Notes: generated by a model not told the origin, from the sequence alone. Positions 8,137 through 15,781 are shown, numbered from the stretch's first letter. The stretch: DNA of 25,466 bases from JANMDR01 sp031376425 (GCA_031376425.1 JANMDR010000028.1:1-25466), one strand, 5' to 3'. Numbers and translations are program-made.

Positions 8137-8460
8137 TCAATACAGCGCAATCTTATGATCGATAGTTTTCGACCATGCGTCAATACCACCAGTAAGATTA
8201 TGCACGTCGGCCACCCCTTGGCGCTGCAAAAATGCGACGACTTGCAGGCTACGCACCCCATGATGGCAAAAAACGACGATAGAACGTGTTGCGTCAATCT
8301 CAGAAACCCTTGCTACCAGCTGTCCCATGGGGATGTGCTGCGCGTTTGGCAGGCTGGCAATTTCCACCTCCCATTGCTCTCTTACATCCAATAGCAGTGG
8401 CGCGTTGTTGGTTTGCTGCAACCAATCACGGGTAGCAATAGCCGATATTTGCGGCACCAT
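8137..8460 (-). CDS. Rhodanese-like sulfurtransferase domain protein
   Basis: A single-domain, 107-residue cytoplasmic protein. LLLDVREQWEVEIASLPNA is the first rhodanese motif and IVVFCHHGVRS carries the active cysteine at residue 65 in a loop CHHGVRS. NLTGGIDAW is the conserved C-terminal motif. The family transfers sulfane sulfur to thiophilic acceptors; the physiological partner is unknown. The cysteine is present, so an active enzyme is expected. It begins 5 bp after the pcm stop and precedes tolC, and is very probably co-transcribed with both. Confidence 0.93.
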   Translation of the reverse strand: MVPQISAIATRDWLQQTNNAPLLLDVREQWEVEIASLPNAQHIPMGQLVARVSEIDATRSIVVFCHHGVRSLQVVAFLQRQGVADVHNLTGGIDAWSKTIDHKIALY

Positions 8461-8465
8461 CGGGA

Positions 8466-9134
8466 TTAAAACTTAAAACGCGAGGGTTGTGCCACGCCAA
8501 GCAATGGCGGCACCACCGTCTCAAATAACACCGTACTGATTACACTGCCCTTATCGTTGCTTTGATACAAAATCGCTTGCATGGCCGGTTCCTGACCGAC
8601 GATGGCAAACACGCGGCCGCCGGGGTATAAGTGTTGAAAAAAAGCGGTTGGTGCTACCGGCACTGAACCCCCTAAAACAATAATATCAAATAGGCCAGAG
8701 ATGCCAGAAAATAGGCCGTTGGCAACTTCTTGTGCATCTACTAATTTGGTTTCGATATTGCGAATGTCAGCATTAGCAAAGTTCTTTTTAGCTTGCGCCA
8801 AAAGTGTTTTATTGCAATCCACTGTGAGCACTTGTGCGCACCGTGCAGCCAACAAGGCCGCCAAATAACCACTGCCGGTGCCAATATCTAAAACCCGATC
8901 GCTCGATTTTGGCATCACTTCTTGCACCGCACGCGCTTCTAATTTTGGCTCCCACATAAATTGATTGTCGCCAAGTGGAATTGCCATATCTACAAATGCT
9001 AAATTTTGGTGCTCTGATGGCACAAAATCTTCTCGCTTAATTTCAAGCAGGCTATTGAGCACAGCGCCGTCGAGTACATCCCAAGGGCGAATTTGTTGTT
9101 CCACCATGTTGAAGCGGGCTAAATTATTATCCAT
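8466..9134 (-). CDS. pcm: Protein-L-isoaspartate O-methyltransferase
   Basis: A 222-residue class I SAM-dependent methyltransferase. The N-terminal part RFNMVEQQIRPWDVLD and REDFVPSEHQNLAFVDMAIP is typical of PCMT, and VLDIGTGSGYLAALLA (about residues 81-96) is the SAM-binding motif I. The enzyme methylates isoaspartyl residues in damaged proteins to start their repair in the cytoplasm. Members from this gene neighbourhood diverge from the E. coli protein, so substrate range is inferred only from the family. The start ATG at 9132-9134 has GAGCC about 6 nt upstream. A palindrome and a GNRA hairpin lie in the gap before it. Confidence 0.88.
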   Translation of the reverse strand: MDNNLARFNMVEQQIRPWDVLDGAVLNSLLEIKREDFVPSEHQNLAFVDMAIPLGDNQFMWEPKLEARAVQEVMPKSSDRVLDIGTGSGYLAALLAARCAQVLTVDCNKTLLAQAKKNFANADIRNIETKLVDAQEVANGLFSGISGLFDIIVLGGSVPVAPTAFFQHLYPGGRVFAIVGQEPAMQAILYQSNDKGSVISTVLFETVVPPLLGVAQPSRFKF

Positions 9135-9169
9135 CGCGAGGCTCTTCTTAATTTTAGGATTGCTTTGAA

Positions 9170-9184
9170 TTGTTATGATAACAA
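9170..9184. promoter_or_regulatory. Palindrome upstream of pcm
   Basis: TTGTTAT-G-ATAACAA is a perfect 7-bp inverted repeat around a single central base, 36 bp before the pcm start. It looks like a dimeric regulator operator. It is unlike the TGACT-AGTCA palindrome at the tetR promoter, so a different protein would be involved. The regulator is unknown. Confidence 0.4.
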
Positions 9185-9192
9185 ATAGCGCT

Positions 9193-9206
9193 CGCGCTTT
9201 CGCGCG
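9193..9206 (-). terminator. GC hairpin with GAAA tetraloop between tetR and pcm
   Basis: On the minus strand CGCGC-GAAA-GCGCG forms a perfect 5-bp all-GC stem closed by a GNRA tetraloop, 22 nt downstream of the tetR stop. Only a short, mixed T-rich stretch follows (TATTTGTTAT), so it is a weak terminator at best. It might instead protect or separate the tetR and pcm parts of one transcript. Confidence 0.4.
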
Positions 9207-9227
9207 GCAGCTATGAAATAGCCTGCG

Positions 9228-9908
9228 CTAATCAGCCTTTAATGCCCGCACCATCATCTCGGTATATGTCTGCAAATAACCTTCGGGATCAAGGTTTATG
9301 CCACAGCATAAATCGAAAGAGTTGCGCCAAAGCATCAACATGACCATCGGTGCCGAGCAAACGCGCTCAGCATATTCAGTTTCTACCTTACGAAACTCGC
9401 CTGATGCCATGCCGCGTTCCATCACCGTTTTGAATAAACCGCAGCCACGGGTCATCACTTCGGCATGATAAAACTTAGCAAGTTCGGGGAAATTACCCGC
9501 TTCTGACATCATTAGCTTAGAAATACCACCTAACTTGGTAGAAGCGATTTGCTCCCACCATGCGCGAATCAGTTCTTCTAATAAAACCGTTGCCGACTTA
9601 TCGGACTCGTTTAAATACTTTTCAAACACCGCGATTCTTGAAACAATGCCTTCGCGCACCACGGCTTTGAATAAATCATCTTTACTATCAAAATAGAGAT
9701 AAAGCGTACCTTTAGAAACCCCCGCGCGTTTGGCGACATCATCGAGCCGCGTAGATGAAAACCCGCGTTCAACGAAAAGTTCTAGCGCAGCATCTACCAA
9801 CTCCAGAGGACGAGCATCTTTGCGCCGTTCCCAACGCGGCTCTAAACTCGCGCTGGTGATGGCATTACTGGTCGATTTGATGGTGGCAGGATTGAATAAA
9901 ATGGTCAT
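9228..9908 (-). CDS. TetR/AcrR-family transcriptional regulator
   Basis: A 226-residue protein from the ATG at 9906-9908; the longer frame back to 10049 crosses the promoter and operator and is rejected. The N-terminal helix-turn-helix (about residues 36-78) contains LELVDAALELFVERGFSSTR and VAKRAGVSKGTLYLYFDSKD, textbook TetR DNA-binding sequence. The C-terminal half, helical, would bind the inducer, which is unknown. The gene has its own promoter with an overlapping operator (9928-9976), so it probably represses itself. It is followed by pcm, rhodanese and tolC on the same strand, and may also influence these. Confidence 0.92.
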   Translation of the reverse strand: MTILFNPATIKSTSNAITSASLEPRWERRKDARPLELVDAALELFVERGFSSTRLDDVAKRAGVSKGTLYLYFDSKDDLFKAVVREGIVSRIAVFEKYLNESDKSATVLLEELIRAWWEQIASTKLGGISKLMMSEAGNFPELAKFYHAEVMTRGCGLFKTVMERGMASGEFRKVETEYAERVCSAPMVMLMLWRNSFDLCCGINLDPEGYLQTYTEMMVRALKAD

Positions 9909-9927
9909 AACGGAGTGATTTATTATT

Positions 9928-9949
9928 TTACTGACTGATAAGTCATTAA
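9928..9949. promoter_or_regulatory. TetR operator candidate at the tetR promoter
   Basis: TGACT-GATA-AGTCA (9932-9945) is a perfect inverted repeat; adding one mismatched pair and TTA/TAA on the outside gives a 22-bp imperfect palindrome. It overlaps the end of the -10 box and covers the expected transcription start of the tetR promoter, where a bound repressor would block initiation. Inferred binding protein: the TetR encoded at 9228-9908. Confidence 0.6.
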
Positions 9950-9976
9950 CATACCTTTGTTTGGTCTTGGCGTCAA
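9948..9976 (-). promoter_or_regulatory. Sigma-70 type promoter of tetR
   Basis: On the minus strand TTGACG (9971-9976) and TATGTT (9948-9953) are separated by exactly 17 nt, a good match to the consensus. The ATG of tetR lies about 40 nt further on. Confidence 0.6.
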
Positions 9977-10054
9977 GCATGCGTCCGCATTGGTTCTCAA
10001 TATCGCTCAAGTCTGCGTTAACAGCGATACAAAAAAACCAGCGCACCAATCGAA

Positions 10055-10081
10055 AATGTATATACTATAACAATATACATT
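10055..10081. promoter_or_regulatory. vapBC operator palindrome
   Basis: AATGTATAT (10055-10063) and ATATACATT (10073-10081) form a perfect 9-bp inverted repeat with a 9-nt centre. It directly abuts the ribosome binding site CGGAGG (10082-10087) and includes possible -10 sequences (TATACT, TATAAC). This is the expected place for autorepression by the VapB-VapC complex. Confidence 0.7.
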
Positions 10082-10093
10082 CGGAGGTTCAAA

Positions 10094-10321
10094 ATGCGTG
10101 TAGCAAAAGTTTTTCAAAGCGGTAATTCACAGGCCGTCAGAATCCCTGTTGAATTTCAGTTTGACACAAGCGAAGTAGAAATATTTCGGCGCAACGATGA
10201 AATCGTACTGCGTAAAAAGGCAAAAACGCTAGAACAAGCGTTCCACTTGCTCACCGCGTTGCCCCTAGATTTTGATTCAGCTCGTGAACTTGATGTGCCC
10301 CAAACGCGGGACGGCTTGTAA
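10094..10321 (+). CDS. vapB: Antitoxin VapB (AbrB/MazE type)
   Basis: A 75-residue protein. The N-terminal swapped-hairpin DNA-binding domain reads MRVAKVFQSGNSQAVRIPVE, as in VapB antitoxins of the AbrB/MazE/SpoVT class; the C-terminal part (about 46-75) would wrap around and inhibit the toxin. The start has a strong ribosome binding site CGGAGG with 6 nt spacing. The vapC start follows 3 nt after the stop. The upstream palindrome suggests autorepression. The pair sits between chromosomal housekeeping genes (tetR and thiC), which is usual for mobile toxin-antitoxin modules. Confidence 0.92.
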   Translation: MRVAKVFQSGNSQAVRIPVEFQFDTSEVEIFRRNDEIVLRKKAKTLEQAFHLLTALPLDFDSARELDVPQTRDGL

Positions 10322-10324
10322 CTT

Positions 10325-10753
10325 ATGCCACGTTATTTGCTAGATACTAATATCTGCATTTACATAAAAAATCACCGACCGGCAGAAGTACTGGCGCGTT
10401 TTTCCAAACTCGCTGCCGGAGACGTGGCAATGTCAGCTATCACCTATGGTGAGTTACGTTTTGGCGCGGAAAAAAGTGCGAAACCGAAGCAAACCCAGCA
10501 AATTTTGGCACAACTTATCAATGTTATTCCTGTACTACCCTTAGATCAGAGTGTTTCCGTTCAATACGGAATTTTGCGACAGCACTTGCAGGCAAACGGC
10601 AGAATTATCGGTAACAATGATTTGTGGATTGCTGCGCACGCGCTAGCCACTAAGCTAATTTTGGTTACCAATAATTCAGAAGAATTTAACCGTGTACCAA
10701 AATTGCGAGTGGAAAATTGGGTGAATCCCGCCCCAGATTCTGTCATTGCTTAA
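10325..10753 (+). CDS. vapC: Toxin VapC (PIN-domain ribonuclease)
   Basis: A 142-residue PIN-domain protein. Acidic metal-binding residues are visible: D7 in YLLDTNICIY, E43 in SAITYGELRFG and D99 in NNDLWIAAHAL, followed by LVTNNSEEFNRVP. VapC toxins cut RNA, often initiator tRNA or rRNA loops, and are held inactive by VapB. The catalytic set appears complete, so an active toxin is expected; the RNA target cannot be told. It starts with ATG 3 nt after vapB, in one operon. Confidence 0.93.
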   Translation: MPRYLLDTNICIYIKNHRPAEVLARFSKLAAGDVAMSAITYGELRFGAEKSAKPKQTQQILAQLINVIPVLPLDQSVSVQYGILRQHLQANGRIIGNNDLWIAAHALATKLILVTNNSEEFNRVPKLRVENWVNPAPDSVIA

Positions 10754-10811
10754 TAAGTGGCCGATCACAGTTTCCACACACAACGTCACTATTGGGTTAG
10801 TCTTATGGTTT

Positions 10812-10889
10812 CGCTAGGGGTTCCCGGTAAAACTCGGGATGAGAGAGTCCCTTATCACCTGATCCGGGTCATGCCGGCGGAGGGAAGCG
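10812..10889 (+). ncRNA. TPP riboswitch (THI element)
   Basis: The conserved core is plain: ATGAGAGAG (10839-10847) in the pyrimidine-sensing arm, then ACCTGATCCGGG, and ATGCCGGCGGAGGGAAG, ending near 10887. CGCT (10812-10815) and AGCG (10886-10889) can form the closing P1 stem. It binds thiamine pyrophosphate and lowers expression of thiC downstream. After it, TGGTGC (10894-10899) and GCACCA (10908-10913) form a hairpin without a T run. This suggests no intrinsic terminator there and perhaps translational control. Confidence 0.95.
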
Positions 10890-10976
10890 TGGCTGGTGCC
10901 TATTTTTGCACCACTCAAACTTCAGCACCGCCTGCTACCCCAAAATTTCTGTACCTTTATTATTTTGGAGCACGCC

Positions 10977-12890
10977 ATGAATGCTGTTGTTGATACCGCC
11001 GCTAAATCTGCTGATAAACCTAAACCGTTTCACGAATCTGACGCCCATGTGGATGAAGCAGCCGTAAAGCCGTTGCCTAATTCGCGCAAGGTTTATGTGC
11101 AGGGATCGCATCCGAATATTCAGGTGCCGATGCGCGAGATTTCGCAATCCGACACCCCCCTTGCGATGGCTAACGGAGCCTCTGAAAAAAACCCAGCAAT
11201 ATATGTGTACGACACTTCAGGCCCCTACACCGATCCTAACGCTAAAATCGATATTCGCCAAGGCTTATCACCCGTGCGTGACCCGTGGATTGTGGCGCGT
11301 GGCGATACCGAATTGCTGCCAACCCTGAGCTCGGAATATGGCCGTGCCCGCCTGCACGACCCAAAACTTGCCGATATGCGTTTTAACTTAACGCGGCATC
11401 CACGTCGTGCATTACCCGGTAAAAATGTATCGCAGATGCACTATGCGCGTCAGGGCATCATCACGCCTGAAATGGAATACATTGCCATTCGCGAAACCCA
11501 ACGCCGCGATAACTTGCCTGAGCTCATCACTAAGCAGCATCCCGGTGAAAGTTTTGGTGCCACCTTACCGCGCGTAATTACCCCAGAGTTTGTGCGCGAT
11601 GAAGTTGCCCGTGGTCGTGCCATTATTCCGGCAAACATCAATCACCCCGAAGCCGAGCCAATGATTATTGGCCGTAATTTTTTAGTCAAAATTAATGCCA
11701 ATATCGGCAACTCTGCCGTATCCTCCAGCATTCAAGAAGAAGTAGAAAAAATGACGTGGTCTACCCGTTGGGGTGGTGACACCGTAATGGATTTATCTAC
11801 CGGTAAAAACATTCACGAAACCCGCGAATGGATTATTCGTAATTCACCCGTGCCCATCGGCACCGTGCCAATTTATCAAGCACTAGAAAAAGTAAATGGT
11901 AAAGCCGAAGACCTTACATGGGAAATGTTCCGCGACACCCTAATTGAGCAGGCCGAACAAGGTGTTGACTACTTCACCATACACTCAGGCGTGCTACTGC
12001 GCTACATCCCGATGACGGCAAAGCGCATGACTGGCATCGTCTCGCGTGGCGGCAGCATCATGGCGAAATGGTGCCTTGCCCACCATAAAGAAAACTTTCT
12101 TTATACCCACTTTGAAGACATTTGCGAAATCATGAAAGCTTATGATGTGTCCTTCAGCCTAGGTGACGGTTTGCGTCCAGGTTCAGGCTATGACGCGAAC
12201 GACGAAGCGCAATTAGGTGAGCTTAAAACACTGGGCGAACTCACTAAAATCGCGTGGAAGCATGATGTACAAACCATGATCGAAGGCCCAGGCCACGTAC
12301 CAATGCATTTGATAAAAGAAAATATGGATTTGCAATTAAAGTATTGCCATGAAGCCCCGTTCTACACCTTAGGCCCACTCACCACCGATATCGCTCCCGG
12401 CTATGACCATATCACCTCCGCCATCGGTGCCGCCATGATCGGCTGGTATGGCACGGCCATGCTTTGCTACGTGACACCAAAAGAGCATCTAGGCTTGCCC
12501 AATAAAGCAGATGTGAAAGACGGTATCATGGCCTACAAAATAGCAGCGCACGCTGCCGATTTAGCCAAAGGCCATCCCGGTGCGCAAATAAGAGATAACG
12601 CGCTATCCAAAGCCCGCTTTGAATTCCGTTGGGATGATCAATTTAATTTAGGCCTTGATCCCGACAAGGCCAAAGAATTTCATGATGAAACCTTGCCCCA
12701 AGAAGGTGCCAAACTAGCGCATTTCTGCTCTATGTGTGGCCCGCATTTTTGCTCAATGAAAATTAGCCAAGATGTAAGAGATTTTGCCGCCGCTGAAGGT
12801 ATTGCACAAGAAGATGCTATTCAAAAAGGCATGGAAATCAAGTCGATTGAATTTGTAAAGAAGGGTGCTGAAATTTATCACAAGGCGTAA
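10977..12890 (+). CDS. thiC: Phosphomethylpyrimidine synthase
   Basis: A 637-residue radical-SAM enzyme that rearranges 5-aminoimidazole ribotide to hydroxymethylpyrimidine phosphate in thiamine synthesis. The iron-sulfur cluster motif CSMCGPHFC gives C584, C587 and C592 near the C-terminus. GLRPGSGYDANDEAQ and MIEGPGHVPMH are core-domain signatures, and an N-terminal domain typical of proteobacterial ThiC is present. I chose the ATG at 10977, preceded by TTGGAG, because an upstream in-frame start would lie inside the riboswitch leader. The TPP riboswitch 88 bp upstream indicates feedback control. The next gene begins 2 nt after the stop. Confidence 0.97.
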   Translation: MNAVVDTAAKSADKPKPFHESDAHVDEAAVKPLPNSRKVYVQGSHPNIQVPMREISQSDTPLAMANGASEKNPAIYVYDTSGPYTDPNAKIDIRQGLSPVRDPWIVARGDTELLPTLSSEYGRARLHDPKLADMRFNLTRHPRRALPGKNVSQMHYARQGIITPEMEYIAIRETQRRDNLPELITKQHPGESFGATLPRVITPEFVRDEVARGRAIIPANINHPEAEPMIIGRNFLVKINANIGNSAVSSSIQEEVEKMTWSTRWGGDTVMDLSTGKNIHETREWIIRNSPVPIGTVPIYQALEKVNGKAEDLTWEMFRDTLIEQAEQGVDYFTIHSGVLLRYIPMTAKRMTGIVSRGGSIMAKWCLAHHKENFLYTHFEDICEIMKAYDVSFSLGDGLRPGSGYDANDEAQLGELKTLGELTKIAWKHDVQTMIEGPGHVPMHLIKENMDLQLKYCHEAPFYTLGPLTTDIAPGYDHITSAIGAAMIGWYGTAMLCYVTPKEHLGLPNKADVKDGIMAYKIAAHAADLAKGHPGAQIRDNALSKARFEFRWDDQFNLGLDPDKAKEFHDETLPQEGAKLAHFCSMCGPHFCSMKISQDVRDFAAAEGIAQEDAIQKGMEIKSIEFVKKGAEIYHKA

Positions 12891-12892
12891 GC

Positions 12893-14098
12893 ATGAATTT
12901 AAGCGATGATGTGTTGTTGCAACTTCTTGGTGACATGGAGTCGGATCGCGTTGAGAGAAAGCGCTCCATGGATGGTGATGCCCCAGAGAAACTAAGGCAG
13001 GCCATTTGTGCATTTGCTAACGACTTACCGAATCACAAAGCGGTGGGCGTCGCCTTTATCGGAATTAGCGATAAAGGTGGCGCTAGCGATTTACAGATTA
13101 CTGATCGATTGTTACAGCAACTCGCCGATATGAAGACTGACGGGAAAATTGTACCTTTGCCAACGCTAACTGTTGAAAAGCGCGTTTTGAATGGGCACGC
13201 CACTGCAGTAGTCACAGTCATGCCGGCGGATGCACCGCCAGTTCGTTATGAAGGGCGAATTTGGATACGAATTGGCCCAAGACGTGGCTTGGCATCAAAG
13301 CAGGATGAGCAAATTCTTAACGAACGACGGCGGTATAACGATAAACCGTTCGATATTCAACCATTTTCAAGTTCAAATATTGATGACCTATCACGGCTTT
13401 ATTATGAACTGGAGTATTTGCCTGCTACAGTCGCGCGAGATGTACTGCAGGCAAATGATCGTACCTATGAGCAAAGACTTTCATCGTCAAAAATGATTTT
13501 GGCGGCAGATAATGCGATTCCTACGGTTTTAGGCCATTTGGTGATTGGTATACGCACGCGCGATTTTATGCCGGGGGCCTACATACAGTTTTTAAAACTG
13601 CAGGGCGAGGATTTGGCAAGTGATGTCATTGATGAGCAAGTTATAGATGGCCGATTGGCGGATGTTTCGCAACGTATTGACGATAAAATTCGTGCGCATA
13701 ATACAGTTAAAGTTGATTTCACGTCCGCCGATCTTGAAAAACGGTATGAGGAATATCCGTTCGTTGCGCTTCAGCAATTTGTGCGCAATGCGTTGATGCA
13801 TCGCAGCTATGAAAATACTTACGCTCCAGTGAGGGTAATGTGGTTTTGCGATCGAATCGAAATTTGGAGTCCAGGTGGCCCATTTGGCACCGTTACAAAA
13901 CAAACGTTTGGGCGCCCTGGATATGCAGAATACCGAAATCCAAATTTGGCTGAAGCCATGAAAGGTTTGGGTTTGGTACAGCGATTTGGTGCAGGTATTG
14001 AAGTAGCACAAAAAGCGCTTAAAAATGCAGGGCATCCACCGGCAGAGTTTCAGGTAGAAGACACAGCAATTAATGTGGTTATCAGAAAAAAGGGTTGA
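12893..14098 (+). CDS. AlbA_2-domain ATP-binding protein (Schlafen-like)
   Basis: A 401-residue protein. The N-terminal AlbA_2 (Schlafen-type) domain, about residues 10-140, carries ESDRVERKRS and later PADAPPVRYEGRIWIRIGPR. The C-terminal part, about residues 280-400, has the HATPase_c_4 pattern: FVALQQFVRNALMHRSYE, then CDRIEIWSPGGPFG and GLGLVQRFGAGIE. Proteins of this architecture are usually annotated as ATP-dependent regulators; some relatives take part in stress or phage defence, but the role of this one is unknown. It starts 2 nt after thiC with AAGG as a possible ribosome binding site, so it likely rides on the riboswitch-controlled transcript. There is no thiamine link in its sequence. 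Confidence 0.87.
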   Translation: MNLSDDVLLQLLGDMESDRVERKRSMDGDAPEKLRQAICAFANDLPNHKAVGVAFIGISDKGGASDLQITDRLLQQLADMKTDGKIVPLPTLTVEKRVLNGHATAVVTVMPADAPPVRYEGRIWIRIGPRRGLASKQDEQILNERRRYNDKPFDIQPFSSSNIDDLSRLYYELEYLPATVARDVLQANDRTYEQRLSSSKMILAADNAIPTVLGHLVIGIRTRDFMPGAYIQFLKLQGEDLASDVIDEQVIDGRLADVSQRIDDKIRAHNTVKVDFTSADLEKRYEEYPFVALQQFVRNALMHRSYENTYAPVRVMWFCDRIEIWSPGGPFGTVTKQTFGRPGYAEYRNPNLAEAMKGLGLVQRFGAGIEVAQKALKNAGHPPAEFQVEDTAINVVIRKKG

Positions 14099-14208
14099 AT
14101 CACTACCAGCTTAATGGGTGTTTTTAGTAAAAAATGTCTCAAAACTGGCGGCTACAGTGCAATTTAAAAATAGCTTTAAATGACGCGCTCATAAAAATGG
14201 AGTTGATG

Positions 14209-14781
14209 ATGCTGGCAAAATGTTTAATGGTAATGTGGCTTGCCTGTGGGGCAAGCGTAGCATTTGCTGCAGCCACTATGCCAGCGTCACCAAACATGAG
14301 CTTGGCCCCGCCAGTTGCAACGCCTACCCCATCTGCCGTTACCGTATTCAAGCAATTGAGCGCTCTGGTCGGCGAATGGGAAGGCAAGTTTGATAATGGC
14401 CGTGTACACCGCGTTACCTATCGCCTTTCAGCCAGAGGCCACGCCTTGGTGGAAACATGGGCGCTGAGCCCTATCTCTGAATCTATCACCATCTATCATC
14501 TGGATGGCGATAAGCTAGTGGCCGATCATTATTGTCCGCAGGGTAATGCGCCGCGTCTGGAGTTGGCTAATTTGGCTGACGATAAATTTAACTTCACCTT
14601 TCGCGATGGCACTAACTTAAACGTCGTAGGCAAAACCCATGAGCATAGTTTTTGGTTGCAAATCAAAAGTGCCGATGAATATTTGCGCAGTGAAACCTAT
14701 GTTGCCAACGGCAGCACTGCGGCACAGCTTGCCTTAGCCAAGGCAGATGGCACGGTGCGCTATAGTCGCGTTAAGTCGTAA
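14209..14781 (+). CDS. Secreted protein of unknown function
   Basis: A 190-residue protein. I chose the ATG at 14209 because GGAG (14199-14202) lies 6 nt before it; in-frame starts at 14206, 14197 and 14134 exist. The N-terminus MLAKCLMVMWLACGASVAFA is a good signal peptide, followed by a Pro/Ala-rich linker. The mature domain (about residues 48-190) has alternating beta-strand patterns beginning LSALVGEWEGKFDNGRVHRV, which resembles lipocalin or heme-binding-type beta-barrels of the kind that start with a GxW motif. I cannot name a family with certainty. It stands about 100 bp behind the AlbA_2 gene and converges on the SnoaL-like gene. Confidence 0.7.
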   Translation: MLAKCLMVMWLACGASVAFAAATMPASPNMSLAPPVATPTPSAVTVFKQLSALVGEWEGKFDNGRVHRVTYRLSARGHALVETWALSPISESITIYHLDGDKLVADHYCPQGNAPRLELANLADDKFNFTFRDGTNLNVVGKTHEHSFWLQIKSADEYLRSETYVANGSTAAQLALAKADGTVRYSRVKS

Positions 14782-14835
14782 CGTATAAAGTCGTAAAATT
14801 ATTTTTAAGCTTTGATGTAAGTGCTTATTACTAGC

Positions 14836-15228
14836 CTAAAACATGCCGTTCGTATGTTTGGATTCGCGAGGCACAACTTGCAGCACATCCCAATGCTCGA
14901 CAATTTTTCCATCGGTATCGAAGCGAAAAATATCAATGCCAGCCCAATCCTTGTTTGCATCGGTTGGCCAAATTTGATGGCAATGCAGCACTACCAAATT
15001 ATGCTCAGCAATGCAGCGTTTGAAAATAACCTGTTTGCCTGGATACTCCTGCGCCATCTGCTCAAAATAGGCGATGAAGGCGGCTTTGCCATCGGCAACA
15101 TGTGGATTGTGCTGCGTGTAGGTATCGCCCACATAGCGATCAACGGCCTTGCGCGGTTGATTTTGGTTAAACATAAGATCATAAAACGCCATTGCATTTT
15201 TGGCGTTATTCTCCGTGGTGCTTGGCAT
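14836..15228 (-). CDS. SnoaL-like (NTF2-fold) protein
   Basis: A 130-residue protein of the NTF2-like superfamily. NAMAFYDLMFNQNQPRKAVD and YTQHNPHVADGKAAFIAYFE, then IDIFRFDTDGKIVEHWDVLQ, are the recognisable SnoaL-like polyketide cyclase pattern. Members include many small enzymes and binding proteins of unknown substrate. The start ATG has an excellent ribosome binding site GGAGGT with 7 nt spacing. It lies 36 bp behind the GNAT gene on the same strand and is the last gene of the efflux cluster. Confidence 0.88.
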   Translation of the reverse strand: MPSTTENNAKNAMAFYDLMFNQNQPRKAVDRYVGDTYTQHNPHVADGKAAFIAYFEQMAQEYPGKQVIFKRCIAEHNLVVLHCHQIWPTDANKDWAGIDIFRFDTDGKIVEHWDVLQVVPRESKHTNGMF

Positions 15229-15264
15229 GCGTTGACCTCCAGCTAGGGCGACAATATACAGTGG

Positions 15265-15750
15265 TCAGGCGGTGCTGTTTAGCAATGGCAATTCAAGCAC
15301 AATTTCCACGCCATCCATTCGTCCAGTATGAATGAAGCCTAGACCAAGATAGAACGGTTCGGGGCAGTCGGAGCCGGGCACATAGGAAAGTTCTAGCGCT
15401 GTGAATAGTCCCTTGCTACGAACGTGCGCAATAACGGCAAGTAATGCTTTTCGACCAATGCCTTGGCGCTGAAACTTTGTGTCAATCATCAAGCGCCACA
15501 CGCCGATTTTTGGCTGCGATGGTGGCGGCGTCTGCAATGATTCATCGTAAAGCATAACAAAGCCTGCTAATTCTTCGCCAGCGTAAATCGCGCGATACCA
15601 CCCTTCTCGCGCAAATAGAGCTTGCGCAAGTGACACCGCATTGGTCGCCACAAAACGTTTTTGCGATTCCGTTACTGCGAGGCGCGTCACCGCGATAACA
15701 GTGGTATCAGTAATTTCGCGAAGCGTGACGAGAGTAGATTCAGTAGTCAT
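15265..15750 (-). CDS. GNAT-family N-acetyltransferase
   Basis: A 161-residue protein. VWRLMIDTKFQRQGIGRKAL (about residues 86-105) carries the acetyl-CoA pyrophosphate-binding motif Q/R-x-x-G-x-G/A, and FYLGLGFIHTGR is the typical C-terminal GNAT motif. The pattern is closest to diamine or spermine/spermidine acetyltransferase-like enzymes, but the substrate is not certain. I chose the ATG at 15748-15750, with GGAAG 9 nt upstream; a TTG 5 codons earlier is possible. It begins 31 bp after the RND pump gene and is probably co-transcribed with it. Confidence 0.88.
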   Translation of the reverse strand: MTTESTLVTLREITDTTVIAVTRLAVTESQKRFVATNAVSLAQALFAREGWYRAIYAGEELAGFVMLYDESLQTPPPSQPKIGVWRLMIDTKFQRQGIGRKALLAVIAHVRSKGLFTALELSYVPGSDCPEPFYLGLGFIHTGRMDGVEIVLELPLLNSTA

Positions 15751-15781
15751 AATGGGCACTTCCAAGTCTTTAATAAATCAC

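Noticed and set aside
10757..10993. 78-codon plus-strand frame between vapC and thiC
   Set aside because: It crosses the TPP riboswitch and the thiC start; the RNA element explains the conservation seen.
13592..14035. 147-codon open frame on the minus strand
   Set aside because: It lies opposite the well-supported AlbA_2/ATPase gene and its translation shows no recognisable domain.
14782..14835. Weak hairpin TAAGC / GCTTA between the convergent secreted and SnoaL-like genes
   Set aside because: Only 5 bp of AT-rich stem with a long loop; too weak to call a terminator.
14821..15246. 141-codon open frame on the plus strand
   Set aside because: It is the antisense of the SnoaL-like gene, which has a strong ribosome binding site and a clear family pattern.
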